NCBI RefSeq assembly: GCF_014200605.1
Contig: NZ_JACHCE010000001.1
Coordinates: 682,001-746,000 of the forward strand
DNA: 64,000 nucleotides
Direction: 5' to 3'
Origin: Pedobacter cryoconitis
GTDB lineage: Bacteria > Bacteroidota > Bacteroidia > Sphingobacteriales > Sphingobacteriaceae
Part shown: positions 9,305 through 18,840 of the stretch, piece by piece
Position numbering within the stretch: the first letter of the stretch is position 1
Layout of the letters: the number at the start of each line of letters is the position of its first letter
Program-made: the position numbers and the translations under genes
The notes under the pieces: generated by a model
Database searches by the model: none
What the model was told of the DNA's origin: nothing
What the model saw: only the letters and a program-made list of their open reading frames with translations

Positions 9305-10087
9305 TTATTTATTCTCTTTCTTTAACCACTCATTTACTTTACGTTGCAATACAGTATCTGTTTTATTGAACATCATTGCTTTGGCATAAGCAGGGCTGAT
9401 ATCATCGTTCAGTGTGATCCAATATAATTCCGGGTGCTTTTTCTGCTGATATTTAGCTTCCGTTTCATCTGTAAACATAACATCTGCATTGTTGTCTAAT
9501 AAGGCTTTAAAAACTTGCTGGTTATCTGGTATGACATGAATGGTTGCCCGCTGAATATGCTTTTGAGCAAAAATTTCATTTGTTCCCCCTATATTCTCCA
9601 TGATGCGTACAGCTGGCTGATCTATACTGTTAAAATCTTTAAACCTGTTACGGTCAGCTAAACGGAATACTGCAACCTTACGATCCATCAGCAGGGGCAC
9701 AGAGAAATTAAATTGCTTTGCTCTGGCTGCATTGACTGAAATTCCGCCTATTGCGATATCAAATTTGCTGGTCAGCAGATCTGTACCAAGATCTTTCCAG
9801 GTCGTTTTGATGAAAATCACTTTTTTGCCCAGATCTTTACCCAGGCGTAAAGCGAGGTCAATTTCATCTCCCTGAAATTGATGTGTCAGGGTATCAAAGC
9901 TGGTCAGGGGTGGATAGTCGCCAGTAGAACCAACCCGAAGAACTGAACTGTTTATGCTGAATGATTCTGAACTGTTTGTGGTCTTGACGGGTGGTTTTTT
10001 GATGAGCTGAGCACGACAGGCAATAGCCAGAAGGGGGATCAGACAACATAAAAGATAAAGACGAAAAAGAGGTTTTTTAGAATCCAT
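9305..10087 (-). CDS. Periplasmic solute-binding protein / cyclohexadienyl dehydratase (PheC)-like
   Basis: A type II periplasmic binding-protein fold of about 215 residues after a leader whose LAIAC motif suggests a lipoprotein. It is closer to Pseudomonas cyclohexadienyl dehydratase PheC than to amino-acid binding proteins: GDYPPL near the mature N-terminus, DIAIGGISVN, the segment around NIGGTNEIFAQKH, IPDNQ, and MFTDETEA. The Glu of that last motif matches the catalytic acid of PheC as I recall it. PheC converts prephenate or arogenate to phenylpyruvate or phenylalanine in the periplasm. No ABC permease or ATPase gene is adjacent, which also favours an enzyme over a transporter subunit. 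An exported chorismate mutase lies 40 kb away (49540). Activity is inferred. Confidence 0.72.
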   Translation of the reverse strand: MDSKKPLFRLYLLCCLIPLLAIACRAQLIKKPPVKTTNSSESFSINSSVLRVGSTGDYPPLTSFDTLTHQFQGDEIDLALRLGKDLGKKVIFIKTTWKDLGTDLLTSKFDIAIGGISVNAARAKQFNFSVPLLMDRKVAVFRLADRNRFKDFNSIDQPAVRIMENIGGTNEIFAQKHIQRATIHVIPDNQQVFKALLDNNADVMFTDETEAKYQQKKHPELYWITLNDDISPAYAKAMMFNKTDTVLQRKVNEWLKKENK

Positions 10088-10143
10088 GTCAGTAATGATC
10101 AGATAAAGGGGGCAGGTAAAAAGATACAGGGCCTATCCAATAC

Positions 10144-10178
10144 AATGCCCCCATAATTTAGGCAATTATGAGGGCATT
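10144..10178 (-). terminator. Terminator of the efflux/MsrB/M28 block
   Basis: An imperfect hairpin formed by AATGCCC plus CATAATT (10144-10158) pairing with AATTATG plus GGGCATT (10164-10178), with small bulges at 10151 and 10171. It lies 27 bp past the M28 peptidase stop on the minus strand, ahead of the PheC-like gene, so it probably ends the upstream transcript. The T-run is weak. Confidence 0.55.
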
Positions 10179-10204
10179 TATGCTAATCAAAAGAAATTAA
10201 TCTT

Positions 10205-11785
10205 TTAGTTTACACCACCTTTACGGGTAGGTTTTACAACAGGAGGCCATGTACCCGGTTCACCGGTTTTTGGGTTAACAGGTAAGACCACTTTCTCTCT
10301 TGATGTTTTTTCTGGATCTTCACTAGCCATATAAGCTAAAACAGCCGTTAATGTTGCATTATTTCTGACATCATCAAATACGATCTTATCATAAGTATCT
10401 CTGTTGGTATGCCAGGTATAAGTACCGTAAGACCAGCTATTAGAGCTTAATGAAAATGCCGGGGCACCAGCTGCAACAAAAGATGCAAAATCAGAACCGC
10501 CACCACCCGGAGCACCGGGGAAATTAGTTGTGATATGTTTTTTGATACTTTCAGGTACGTTTGATAACCAGCGGCCCAGATAATCATAAGAATTCAGGAA
10601 ACCTTGTCCTGCAAGATTCACAACCCTTCCTGTACCATTGTCCTGGTTAAATACAACCTGTATATTTTTCACGATTTCAGGATGATCTTCTACAAAAGCT
10701 CTTGATCCGTTTAAACCTTGTTCTTCACTGCCCCAGTGTCCTATCAGAATGGTCCTTTTAGGGTTAGGGTACATTTTTTTCAAGATCCTTGCCGCTTCCA
10801 TCATCGTGATTGTTCCTGTACCGTTATCAGTTGCACCGGTTCCACCATCCCACGAATCAAAATGCGCAGATAAAATCACATATTCATCTGGTTTTTCGGT
10901 ACCCTTAATTTCAGCAATCGTATTGAAGGTTGGTACCATGCCAAGCTCTTTTGAGTCTGCACGAACACTGATTTTTGGTTTGTTCCCAGATTCAGACAGT
11001 CTGTATAACAGCCCATAATCTTCTAAAGAAATATCTACGGTAGGTATTGTTTTTGTATTTGCACCGAAGATTTTATTCACACCGAAACCTGCCGACCAGT
11101 TACTGGTCACTACGCCCAGGGCACCTGCCTTTTCAAATGCAGCAGGAAGGGTTTTTAGGGTTAAACCAGTTTTCTTCAGGTTAGCAAGCCATGCAGCAGT
11201 TTGTGCAGTTCTGCTGTTTTTCATTTTTTCAAAAGACTCTGGAGTAGCAAACTCTGTCCAGTTATAATCGGGTCTGCCGGTAGGCTGGTTCATAGAGAAT
11301 AAAACGAATTTTCCTTTGACTGCCGGTAACCATTTTTGAAAAGCAATAGAATCAGTTACTTCCGGTAAGATGATAACCTCTCCAATGACAGATTTCCCTT
11401 TAGTACCAGGACTCCAGGCAAGCTGCATTCCTTCTAAGGATTTAACACGCGGATAAACCATATCGATATGGGAAACGCCTCTTTCCCAGCCACGCCATTC
11501 GCCCCATTTCTCATTTTTTGCTGTAATTCCCCAACCTGCATATTTGGCAATTGCCCAGTCATTTGCCTGTTTCATTTGTGGGGACCCAACCAGGCGTGGT
11601 CCAACCACATCCATCAGTTCATGGGCAAGATTTTCTAACTGAGAATTTTCGGTAGCTTCTTTGACTATATTATCAATAACCTGGTTTTTTGTTTGTGCAT
11701 AGCCGATATTTCCCGTTAGCAGCAGGGAAATCATCAGGGCTTTTGTACTATGCTTTAAATAAGAGTGTTTTTGGATAGCTTTCAT
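10205..11785 (-). CDS. M28 family zinc aminopeptidase/carboxypeptidase, exported
   Basis: A secreted di-zinc peptidase of family M28 (526 residues), similar to plasma glutamate carboxypeptidase-type enzymes. Zinc ligands and catalytic residues appear in SAHFDSW, the ATDNGTG motif, GSEEQGL, and the late WHTNRDTYD. A PA-like insertion precedes the catalytic domain. I start it at 11785 because a clean signal peptide (Lys-rich start, MISLLLTG core, cleavage near GYAQ) begins there; the longer in-frame start at 11890 would overlap msrB and lacks a leader. It lies 85 bp after msrB on the same strand and may share its transcript. Role: peptide scavenging in the periplasm or outside the cell. Confidence 0.92.
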   Translation of the reverse strand: MKAIQKHSYLKHSTKALMISLLLTGNIGYAQTKNQVIDNIVKEATENSQLENLAHELMDVVGPRLVGSPQMKQANDWAIAKYAGWGITAKNEKWGEWRGWERGVSHIDMVYPRVKSLEGMQLAWSPGTKGKSVIGEVIILPEVTDSIAFQKWLPAVKGKFVLFSMNQPTGRPDYNWTEFATPESFEKMKNSRTAQTAAWLANLKKTGLTLKTLPAAFEKAGALGVVTSNWSAGFGVNKIFGANTKTIPTVDISLEDYGLLYRLSESGNKPKISVRADSKELGMVPTFNTIAEIKGTEKPDEYVILSAHFDSWDGGTGATDNGTGTITMMEAARILKKMYPNPKRTILIGHWGSEEQGLNGSRAFVEDHPEIVKNIQVVFNQDNGTGRVVNLAGQGFLNSYDYLGRWLSNVPESIKKHITTNFPGAPGGGGSDFASFVAAGAPAFSLSSNSWSYGTYTWHTNRDTYDKIVFDDVRNNATLTAVLAYMASEDPEKTSREKVVLPVNPKTGEPGTWPPVVKPTRKGGVN

Positions 11786-11870
11786 TAATTTAGGGTTGAT
11801 TACAATTTCAATTGAAAGGTAACCATAAAAGCTTTTATCCCCCGAAAAGTAACAAAATTGTGTCTTCTGC

Positions 11871-12314
11871 TTATTGCTGGTCCGGCTCAAATTCGAGCGA
11901 TACAGAATTCATACAGAACCTTTTATAGGTTGGCGCAGGGCCATCATTAAAAATATGCCCCAGATGGGAATCACAACGGCCGCAAGTCACTTCAATTCTG
12001 CGCATGCCATAACTGATATCTTCTTTATAAATCACACTGCCTGGTTTAATCGTTTCAAAGAAACTCGGCCATCCGCAGCTGCTGGCAAATTTAGCATCCG
12101 ATTTAAACAGGATGTTACCGCAAACAGCACAATAATAGGTGCCAATTTCTTCACTGTCCCAATACTTTCCTGCAAATGCACGTTCAGTACCCTGCTCTCT
12201 GGCTACATGATATAAATCAGCAGGCAGAATCTTCTTCCATTCCGCATTGGGAATATCAAGTTTCGTATCGTTTGTTCTGGAGTAATAAGGGTTAGCAGGC
12301 AGGTTCGTATTCAT
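11871..12314 (-). CDS. msrB: Peptide-methionine (R)-S-oxide reductase
   Basis: Reduces methionine-R-sulfoxide in proteins. All key residues are visible: zinc cysteines Cys62/Cys65 and Cys111/Cys114, catalytic Cys134 in RFCMNS, and a possible resolving Cys80 in SSCGWPSF. I place the start at 12314 (147 residues), where a normal MsrB N-terminus begins. An in-frame upstream start at 12401 would add a hydrophobic leader but overlaps the efflux outer-membrane gene by 17 bp, so an exported form is possible but less likely. No MsrA domain is fused or adjacent. Confidence 0.93.
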   Translation of the reverse strand: MNTNLPANPYYSRTNDTKLDIPNAEWKKILPADLYHVAREQGTERAFAGKYWDSEEIGTYYCAVCGNILFKSDAKFASSCGWPSFFETIKPGSVIYKEDISYGMRRIEVTCGRCDSHLGHIFNDGPAPTYKRFCMNSVSLEFEPDQQ

Positions 12315-12384
12315 AGGATAAAGATAAAAAAAACAAATTGTAAAAGCTATGCTGAGATAGCTTTTACAGATCTGTCTGAACAAC

Positions 12385-13779
12385 TTAATTCCACCCACCA
12401 CCTAGTGCACGGTATAAATTAACTACCGCACGCAGTTTCTGACTCTGATCATTGATGCTTTTCAATTCTGCAGTCAGCAGATTTTGTTCGGCAGTCAAAA
12501 CATCCGTATAATTTGTGTTTTTACTATAATTCAGCAACTCTTTATTAAAAGATACAGCCTGGCTCAATGCAGTCAGTTGTTTTTCTCTTTTGCCTGCTTT
12601 CTGAGCAGCAAACTGATAAGCAGATAAGGCATCAGATACCTCCTGACTCGCTTTTAACAAGGACAATTCAAAATTATACAAAGCCTGTTTTTGCTGGGAC
12701 TGAGCAGTAGCCAGCTTTGCTTTATTCAGGCCTCTGTTAAAAAGTGGCTGTGTGATGCCACCGGCGATATTACCAAATAAACCAGCGCTATTAATCCAGT
12801 CTTTAAGCGTGAGACTGGAAAAACCTCCTGCTGCGGTGATTGTAAGCGCAGGGTAGAAATTAGTTTTTGCGACATTGGTACGCTCAAATGCGGCCCTGAA
12901 TGTATATTCTGCCTGTTGTACATCCGGTCTGTTAGCCAGTAACTGCGCAGGGATACCAGGTTTTAAATCATAATCCAGTTTTTGCCGGGCTAAAGAGGTC
13001 CTTTCAATTTTTCCGGGCCCTCTGGCAAGTAACACACTCAGTGCATATTCGGTCTCTTTGATTTTTTGCTCGATATCAGGAATAGCCAGATCAGCTTCAT
13101 AATAGTTGGCTTCACTTTGTACAACCGCAACACCGTTCAATACAGAACTTTCAAAAAGCAATTTAATCGCATCCGAGTCAGCCTTCCTGTTTAAAGCAGT
13201 TTTTTTGGTAACGGTCAGCTGTTCATCCAGGGAAAGCAAATCGTAATAATAGTTCGCAATATTTGCTACCAGCTGCGTCTGCACCGCTCTTTTTGCTGCA
13301 TCAGAAGTCAGTAAACCTGCCAGAGCGGCACGTTTAGCACTGCTTAATTTACCCCACACGTCAATTTCCCAGGCCGTGGTAATGCCAAAATCGTACTGCG
13401 TAGAATTATCAAAAATCCCAAAACTCTGCGGATAAGCCAGTTTAGATTGTTTAACTGAAAGATTGGTATTGACTTCAGGTAAAAAAGCCGCTTTACTCAT
13501 TTTTAAGTTTGCTTTGGCCTCATTGATTCTTTCTACGGCAATCTTCAAATCAAAATTGGCCTGCAGACCTTGAATAATCAATTGGTTTAACACCGTATCT
13601 GTAAAAACTTCAGACCACTTTAAGGCTGCCATATTGGTTGTGTCCGGATTGTCTGCGCCCGGGTAATCGGGCGCAATGGAAATAGCTGGTTTACGGTAAG
13701 GCTGTGTAACCTTACAAGAACTCCATAAGCCCGAAAAGATTGCTAAAGGGATCAGGAACTGATGATATATTGGTTTCAT
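12385..13779 (-). CDS. Outer membrane efflux channel (TolC/OprM, NodT family)
   Basis: The outer-membrane duct of a tripartite drug exporter. The 464 residues carry a lipoprotein leader (LWSSCKV) and two outer-membrane-efflux repeats with the usual heptad-rich helices, for example around ALTAEQNLLTAELK near the C-terminus and a GITQPLFNRG turn. It is the last gene of the set: adaptor, pump, channel. The start lies 44 bp past the pump stop. Confidence 0.92.
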   Translation of the reverse strand: MKPIYHQFLIPLAIFSGLWSSCKVTQPYRKPAISIAPDYPGADNPDTTNMAALKWSEVFTDTVLNQLIIQGLQANFDLKIAVERINEAKANLKMSKAAFLPEVNTNLSVKQSKLAYPQSFGIFDNSTQYDFGITTAWEIDVWGKLSSAKRAALAGLLTSDAAKRAVQTQLVANIANYYYDLLSLDEQLTVTKKTALNRKADSDAIKLLFESSVLNGVAVVQSEANYYEADLAIPDIEQKIKETEYALSVLLARGPGKIERTSLARQKLDYDLKPGIPAQLLANRPDVQQAEYTFRAAFERTNVAKTNFYPALTITAAGGFSSLTLKDWINSAGLFGNIAGGITQPLFNRGLNKAKLATAQSQQKQALYNFELSLLKASQEVSDALSAYQFAAQKAGKREKQLTALSQAVSFNKELLNYSKNTNYTDVLTAEQNLLTAELKSINDQSQKLRAVVNLYRALGGGWN

Positions 13780-13823
13780 CTATTTGTGTTTTTTTAGCCG
13801 GAGCCGCTAAAGGCTCTGGCTTT

Positions 13824-16800
13824 TTAGTTTAAAATAATTTCTGGTAAAGGTGAAGGTTCATGTTTTGGAGGGTGTACACCAGATATCTTCTCGTGTAAAG
13901 CCTGGAAGAGAATAAATAATACAGGAATTACAAATACCCCGAATATTGTACCGATCAGCATACCGCCGACAGCCGCTGTTCCAATAGACTTATTACTCAA
14001 TGCCCCTGCACCTGTAGCCAGCATCAGGGGGATCAGCCCGAAAATGAAAGCAAAAGAGGTCATTAATATAGGCCTTAACCTGGACTTTGCTCCGTATATA
14101 GCCGATTGTGTGATGCTTCTGCCGCTTAATCTGTGCATCAAAGCAAATTCAACAATCAGAATCGCATTTTTGGCTAACAATCCAATCAGCATAATTAAGC
14201 TGATCTGAAGGAAGATATTGTTATCTACACCAAATATCTTTGCAAATATAAATGCTCCGGCCAATCCTATGGGTAAGGATAATAAGACTGCAAAAGGTAA
14301 AATATAACTCTTATACTGCGCACTAAGCAAGAAATAAATAAAGATCAGGCAGAGTGCAAAAATTAATGTAGTCTGGCTGCCACTGGATAACTCTTCTTTA
14401 GTTAATCCGGAAAACTCATGAGAATAGCCACGGCCTAAAGTTTGTTCTGCGACTTCATTAATTGCTTTAATCGCATCTCCGGAGCTGAAACCTTTATTGG
14501 GAGTTCCGGTAACAGTAGTTGAGGTAAACAAGTTAAAACGGTTAATAAATTCAGGGCCATAAGTCTTTTTAAGGGTTACAAATTCTGTAATTGGCGCCAT
14601 AACCCCTTTATCTGTTCGTACAAATACCTTATTGATATCAGCTTCTTTCCCTCTAAAATCGACACGGGACTGCATCATAACCCGGTACTGTTTGCCAAAC
14701 TTATTAAAGTCAGAAGCATATAATCCACCATAATAACCCTGAAGCGTATTCAGTACCGTTTTCACGTTTACCCCTGCATCTTTACATTTAGCTACATTAA
14801 CATTTACTTCCAGTTCCGGAAATCCGATATTAAATGGGGATGCCGCATACATAATCTCAGGACGCTTATTCAAAGCCCCCATAAATTTTTCAATATGCGC
14901 TGCAAAATTTGCATAGCTGCCGCCTGTTTTATCCTGAAGCTGAACCTCAAAACCATTGTTGTTACCAAAACCCTGTAAGGTTGGCGAAGCAAAGAAAATA
15001 ATTTTAGCTCCTTTAATGTGGCTTGTTTTTGCAAATAACTGATTCACAATACTGGTCACATCCTGGTCTTTCCCTTTCCTGTCTTTCCATGGTTTTAAAC
15101 GGATAAACAAGGCTCCATAAGAACCTCCTGATCCATTGATTAAATCCATACCTGCCAGTCTGGAAGAAAGCTCTACCTCAGGTATTGATCTTGCAATACT
15201 ATCCACGATGTCAGTAATTTCTTCTGTGCGGGACAGGGTAGAGGCAGGGGGCAAAATAATATCTCCATATATCGCACCACTGTCTTCATTAGGAACAAAT
15301 CCTGTAGGTGTAGTTTTGATCAGGAAATAGAAAATACCTGCAAAAACTGCAATACCAGCTAAGGCTATCCATTTTCTACGGATTAAAAACCTGACCCCTC
15401 CAATATATTTATGGGTTAGAGTTTCGAATGCCGTATTAAAACCGGCATAGAATCCGGGTAGAAAACCTGTCGGCTGATGATGACCTTCCGGTCCATGGGG
15501 TTTAAGAAATATGGCGCATAAAGCGGGACTTAAGGTTAGCGCATTCACTGCCGAAATTACAATTGCAACCGCCAGTGTTAATCCAAACTGTTTGTAAAAC
15601 ACACCAGCAGAACCCGTAATGAAAGTAACAGGAAGAAATACTGCCGACATAATCAGGGTAATGGATATAATTGCCCCGCTGATTTCGCTCATGGCATGTA
15701 TAGTGGCCTTTTTGGCTGATTTTGCGCCCTGATCCAGTTTGGCATGTACAGCTTCTACCACTACAATCGCATCATCCACTACAATTCCAATTGCAAGTAC
15801 TAAAGCGAATAAAGTAAGTAAGTTGATAGTGAAACCAAAAAGTTTAAGGAAAAAGAAGGTACCAATAATCGCTACCGGTACTGCAATTGCAGGAATTAAA
15901 GTCGATCTTAAATCCTGAAGGAATATAAATACGACGATAAAAACCAAAATAAATGCTTCTGCTAAAGTAGAGACTACCTTTTCAATTGAAGCATCCAGAA
16001 AGTCGTTGGCATTGGAGAAAGGGTGGTAGGTGACACCCGGAGGGAAGTCTTTTGATGCGTCTTCTAAGATCTTTTCACAGGCAATAATTAATTCCCTGGC
16101 ATTTGCACCGGAAGTCTGACTGATTTCCCCACCAGAAGAAACCTGCCCTTGTGTCATTAAGGTAGTTGTATAATCCTGTGCGCCAAATTCTACCTGTGCT
16201 ACATCTTTAAGTCTTAATAAACCACCTTGTTTAGCACTGCGAAGGATAATATCTTCAAATTGTCTGACTTCTTCTAAACGGCCTGTATATTTTAAGGTGT
16301 ATTGTACCGATTGATTACTGTTTTCTCCCAGTTTACCCGGAGCAGCTTCGATATTCTGTTCTTTCAGCGCAGCCACAATATCATCAGGTATTAAGCCCTG
16401 GCTGGCCATAGCATCTGGTTTTAGCCAGATTCTCATGGAATATTCCTGCATACCGTAAATTTGTGTACCGCCCACGCCATTTACCCTTTTGATTTGAGGC
16501 ATGATGTTTATTCTCAGGTAATTATCCAGGAATTTCTGATCATAGGCAGGGTTGCTGCTATATAACAGGAAACTGTAGGCCGAACTGCTTAATTCTTTAC
16601 TCGTTGTAATTCCAGCCTTAATGACTTCTTCTGGTAGTAAACTGGTCGCTTTAGTTACTCTGTTCTGTACATTGATGGCGGCCTGATCCGGATCTGTACC
16701 TTGTTTAAAGAATACGGTGATTTTGGCACTTCCGTTATTACTCGCAGTAGAGGTCATGTAAGTCATATTTTCTACACCGTTGATCTGTTCTTCTAAGGGA

Positions 16801-16988
16801 ACAATCACGCTTTTCATAACCACATTAGCACTGGCCCCCTGGTAAGCAGCCGTTACAGAAACGGTAGGGGGTGCTATATCCGGATATTGGGAAATCGGCA
16901 GGGATACTAAACCCAAAATCCCCAGGATGACGATAATAATCGATATGACCGTAGACAATACCGGGTTTTCAATAAATTTCTTTAACAT
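13824..16988 (-). CDS. RND multidrug efflux pump, HAE1 (AcrB) family
   Basis: The proton-driven inner-membrane pump of a tripartite efflux system. It has 1054 residues, the usual AcrB length, with two repeats of membrane helices and large periplasmic loops. The N-terminus shows the family motif FIENPVL and SQYPDIAPP, and the proton-relay Asp pair is present in IGIVVDDAIVVVEA of TM4 (around residue 410). The last part matches TM10-TM12 (GLLAKNAILIVEFA). It is preceded by the adaptor gene with an 8-bp gap. Likely substrates are drugs, detergents or dyes; specificity cannot be read. Confidence 0.95.
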   Translation of the reverse strand: MLKKFIENPVLSTVISIIIVILGILGLVSLPISQYPDIAPPTVSVTAAYQGASANVVMKSVIVPLEEQINGVENMTYMTSTASNNGSAKITVFFKQGTDPDQAAINVQNRVTKATSLLPEEVIKAGITTSKELSSSAYSFLLYSSNPAYDQKFLDNYLRINIMPQIKRVNGVGGTQIYGMQEYSMRIWLKPDAMASQGLIPDDIVAALKEQNIEAAPGKLGENSNQSVQYTLKYTGRLEEVRQFEDIILRSAKQGGLLRLKDVAQVEFGAQDYTTTLMTQGQVSSGGEISQTSGANARELIIACEKILEDASKDFPPGVTYHPFSNANDFLDASIEKVVSTLAEAFILVFIVVFIFLQDLRSTLIPAIAVPVAIIGTFFFLKLFGFTINLLTLFALVLAIGIVVDDAIVVVEAVHAKLDQGAKSAKKATIHAMSEISGAIISITLIMSAVFLPVTFITGSAGVFYKQFGLTLAVAIVISAVNALTLSPALCAIFLKPHGPEGHHQPTGFLPGFYAGFNTAFETLTHKYIGGVRFLIRRKWIALAGIAVFAGIFYFLIKTTPTGFVPNEDSGAIYGDIILPPASTLSRTEEITDIVDSIARSIPEVELSSRLAGMDLINGSGGSYGALFIRLKPWKDRKGKDQDVTSIVNQLFAKTSHIKGAKIIFFASPTLQGFGNNNGFEVQLQDKTGGSYANFAAHIEKFMGALNKRPEIMYAASPFNIGFPELEVNVNVAKCKDAGVNVKTVLNTLQGYYGGLYASDFNKFGKQYRVMMQSRVDFRGKEADINKVFVRTDKGVMAPITEFVTLKKTYGPEFINRFNLFTSTTVTGTPNKGFSSGDAIKAINEVAEQTLGRGYSHEFSGLTKEELSSGSQTTLIFALCLIFIYFLLSAQYKSYILPFAVLLSLPIGLAGAFIFAKIFGVDNNIFLQISLIMLIGLLAKNAILIVEFALMHRLSGRSITQSAIYGAKSRLRPILMTSFAFIFGLIPLMLATGAGALSNKSIGTAAVGGMLIGTIFGVFVIPVLFILFQALHEKISGVHPPKHEPSPLPEIILN

Positions 16989-16996
16989 GTCTTTCT

Positions 16997-18124
16997 TTAT
17001 TTCGAGGTTGGGAAATTTGGTTTGATTTTCATACCGTCTTTTAAATTACCCAGGCCCCCGGTAACTATTTTATCGCCTGCAATCAGTCCTTTAGTAACTA
17101 CATAATCTTTATCAGTTACAGCATCCATAATGTCAATAGCAGTATTGTGAACGATGTTCTGATCATCCATTTTAAAGACAAAATACTTTCCCTGTAATTC
17201 AAAAGTTGTTGACTTAGGCACCAGGATGGCGGCATTCAGTTGTGTCGGAATTCTAATTGTAGCACTGGCACCACTCCATAATCTGGCTTCTGGATTAGGG
17301 AATACCGCCTTGAAATTAGCTGCACCTGTGGATGCATTCAGTACTCCGCTCAGAGTCTCAATTTTACCTTTGGTCTTATACATTTCACCATCCTGCATAA
17401 TGAGGGATACAGCTGGCATGTTCTTGAATTTTTCACTGATCTGCTGGCCCCTGTATTGATTTAAAAATGAGCTCAGTTGCTGCTGGCTGAGTGAGAAATA
17501 GGCATAGATCTGTTTGGTATTCGCAATGGTCGTCAATGCAGTTTCGGATGTACTGCTCACCAGACTGCCTATTTTATAAGGTAAACTTCCTACTACTCCA
17601 TTGATTGGGCTTACAATATTGGTATAGGCAAGTTTAGATCTGGCTGCAGAAAGGTCTGCTTTTGCCTGATTTAATTCTGCCTTTTTTACCTGCTCTGCAT
17701 TCTTCGCTGAGGTCAGCTCAAAAGAGTTTACAATTTTCTTTTCTACCAGCACCTTTGTTCTTTCAGTTTGGATAGCAGCAGTTTCCAGATTAGCTACAGC
17801 AGCTAATACTGCTGCATTTTTATTATTCATTTCCTGTTGAAAGCTATTGGCATCTATCTTAAACAGCGGTTGCCCTTTGTGGACTATGGTACCTTCTGAG
17901 ACATATACCTGTTCTATATATCCATCTACTTTAGAACGGATTTCTACGGTTTGCTCTCCTTGCAGTGTGGTCGGATATTCTTCAAAAAGAGCTGCTTTTT
18001 GTGGTGTAAGTGATAATACCGGGAATTCCTGTATACTTTCCTGCTGATCGGGGCTTTTGGAATTACCACAAGAAGATAAGATCAGGCAAGCTGACAGACA
18101 AGAGTAAATTAGCGTTGTTTTCAT
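16997..18124 (-). CDS. RND efflux periplasmic adaptor (AcrA/MFP family)
   Basis: The membrane-fusion subunit that joins the pump to the outer-membrane channel. A lipoprotein leader (ILSSCGNS), a barrel/lipoyl half motif (VDGYIEQVYVSEGTIVHKGQ), an alpha-hairpin of about 75 residues, and the second lipoyl half (KLAYTNIVSPINGVVG) are seen in order. Its ATG overlaps the DUF2480 stop by one base (TAATG), so translation of the two genes is probably coupled. Confidence 0.93.
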   Translation of the reverse strand: MKTTLIYSCLSACLILSSCGNSKSPDQQESIQEFPVLSLTPQKAALFEEYPTTLQGEQTVEIRSKVDGYIEQVYVSEGTIVHKGQPLFKIDANSFQQEMNNKNAAVLAAVANLETAAIQTERTKVLVEKKIVNSFELTSAKNAEQVKKAELNQAKADLSAARSKLAYTNIVSPINGVVGSLPYKIGSLVSSTSETALTTIANTKQIYAYFSLSQQQLSSFLNQYRGQQISEKFKNMPAVSLIMQDGEMYKTKGKIETLSGVLNASTGAANFKAVFPNPEARLWSGASATIRIPTQLNAAILVPKSTTFELQGKYFVFKMDDQNIVHNTAIDIMDAVTDKDYVVTKGLIAGDKIVTGGLGNLKDGMKIKPNFPTSK

Positions 18125-18639
18125 TAGTGTATAATTGTTTTTTTCTTTTTATAAATCATAATTGGTGAGCCTGCTTCTCCCCACATCAGGCTTTGAACCT
18201 GATCCATCAGGTAACCAGTTGCGCATACATATAATCCGGCAGGGACTACTGTACTCGCTTTGAGTACTACCTTTTTATCATTGAATACTTTGTAGTCAAT
18301 CTTTTTAATCCTTTCTATCCAGATCAGTTCTTCGTGGTTTTCCTGCTCAGCGCAAAGTATCCTGTCGGTAAATTGTTTGAGTAAAGAGGTGATCAATACA
18401 TAAGCCCAATAAGGAACAATAGCATCATTTGAACAGTAAAGAATGACTTCTTTAGCGGTAAACTGACTCCAGTCAATCTGGATCATATCTACTCTGAATA
18501 CTTTTTCTTTCAGCAGATAACCTTTGAATAAATAAGGGACAAGATCGAAGGCAGCATATTCGTGTTTAAGAGGTTTGTAGTTAATCAGATCAAGCGTAAT
18601 AATCCCGCTCAGATCTACTTTATTGATGATTTCTTCCAT
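18124..18639 (-). CDS. DUF2480 family protein
   Basis: A 171-residue cytoplasmic protein that I match to DUF2480, a family restricted mostly to Bacteroidota: MEEIINKVDLSGI start, IDWSQF, a CSNDAIVPYWAY motif in the middle, and WGEAGSPIMIYKK at the end. The function is unknown. From memory, genes of this family often sit near iron-sulfur (suf) assembly genes. Here it heads the RND efflux operon through a TAATG junction, while a SufR-like regulator is encoded divergently 438 bp away. Confidence 0.8.
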   Translation of the reverse strand: MEEIINKVDLSGIITLDLINYKPLKHEYAAFDLVPYLFKGYLLKEKVFRVDMIQIDWSQFTAKEVILYCSNDAIVPYWAYVLITSLLKQFTDRILCAEQENHEELIWIERIKKIDYKVFNDKKVVLKASTVVPAGLYVCATGYLMDQVQSLMWGEAGSPIMIYKKKKTIIH

Positions 18640-18840
18640 TTATTTTGTTTTTTAACAGTCCTTTTTTATACTGAAAGGTTGCTTTTACATTGACAGATTT
18701 ATTTGTTTTGAGGGTAATTTAAATCCAGTCTGAACTGAATTTTAGGGCATAGAAATCCCGTCACGCTTAAAATAAATTTTTAAGGAGGGGAAAATAAACA
18801 GGCTTTTAAAGGGCTTTCTGTTTTTTACCGGAAATGTTAA

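Noticed and set aside
9305..10087. PheC-like protein as part of an amino-acid ABC transporter
   Set aside because: No permease or ATPase gene is adjacent, and several motifs (GISVN, NIGGTNE, TDETEA) fit PheC better. The binding-protein option is kept only as an alternative.
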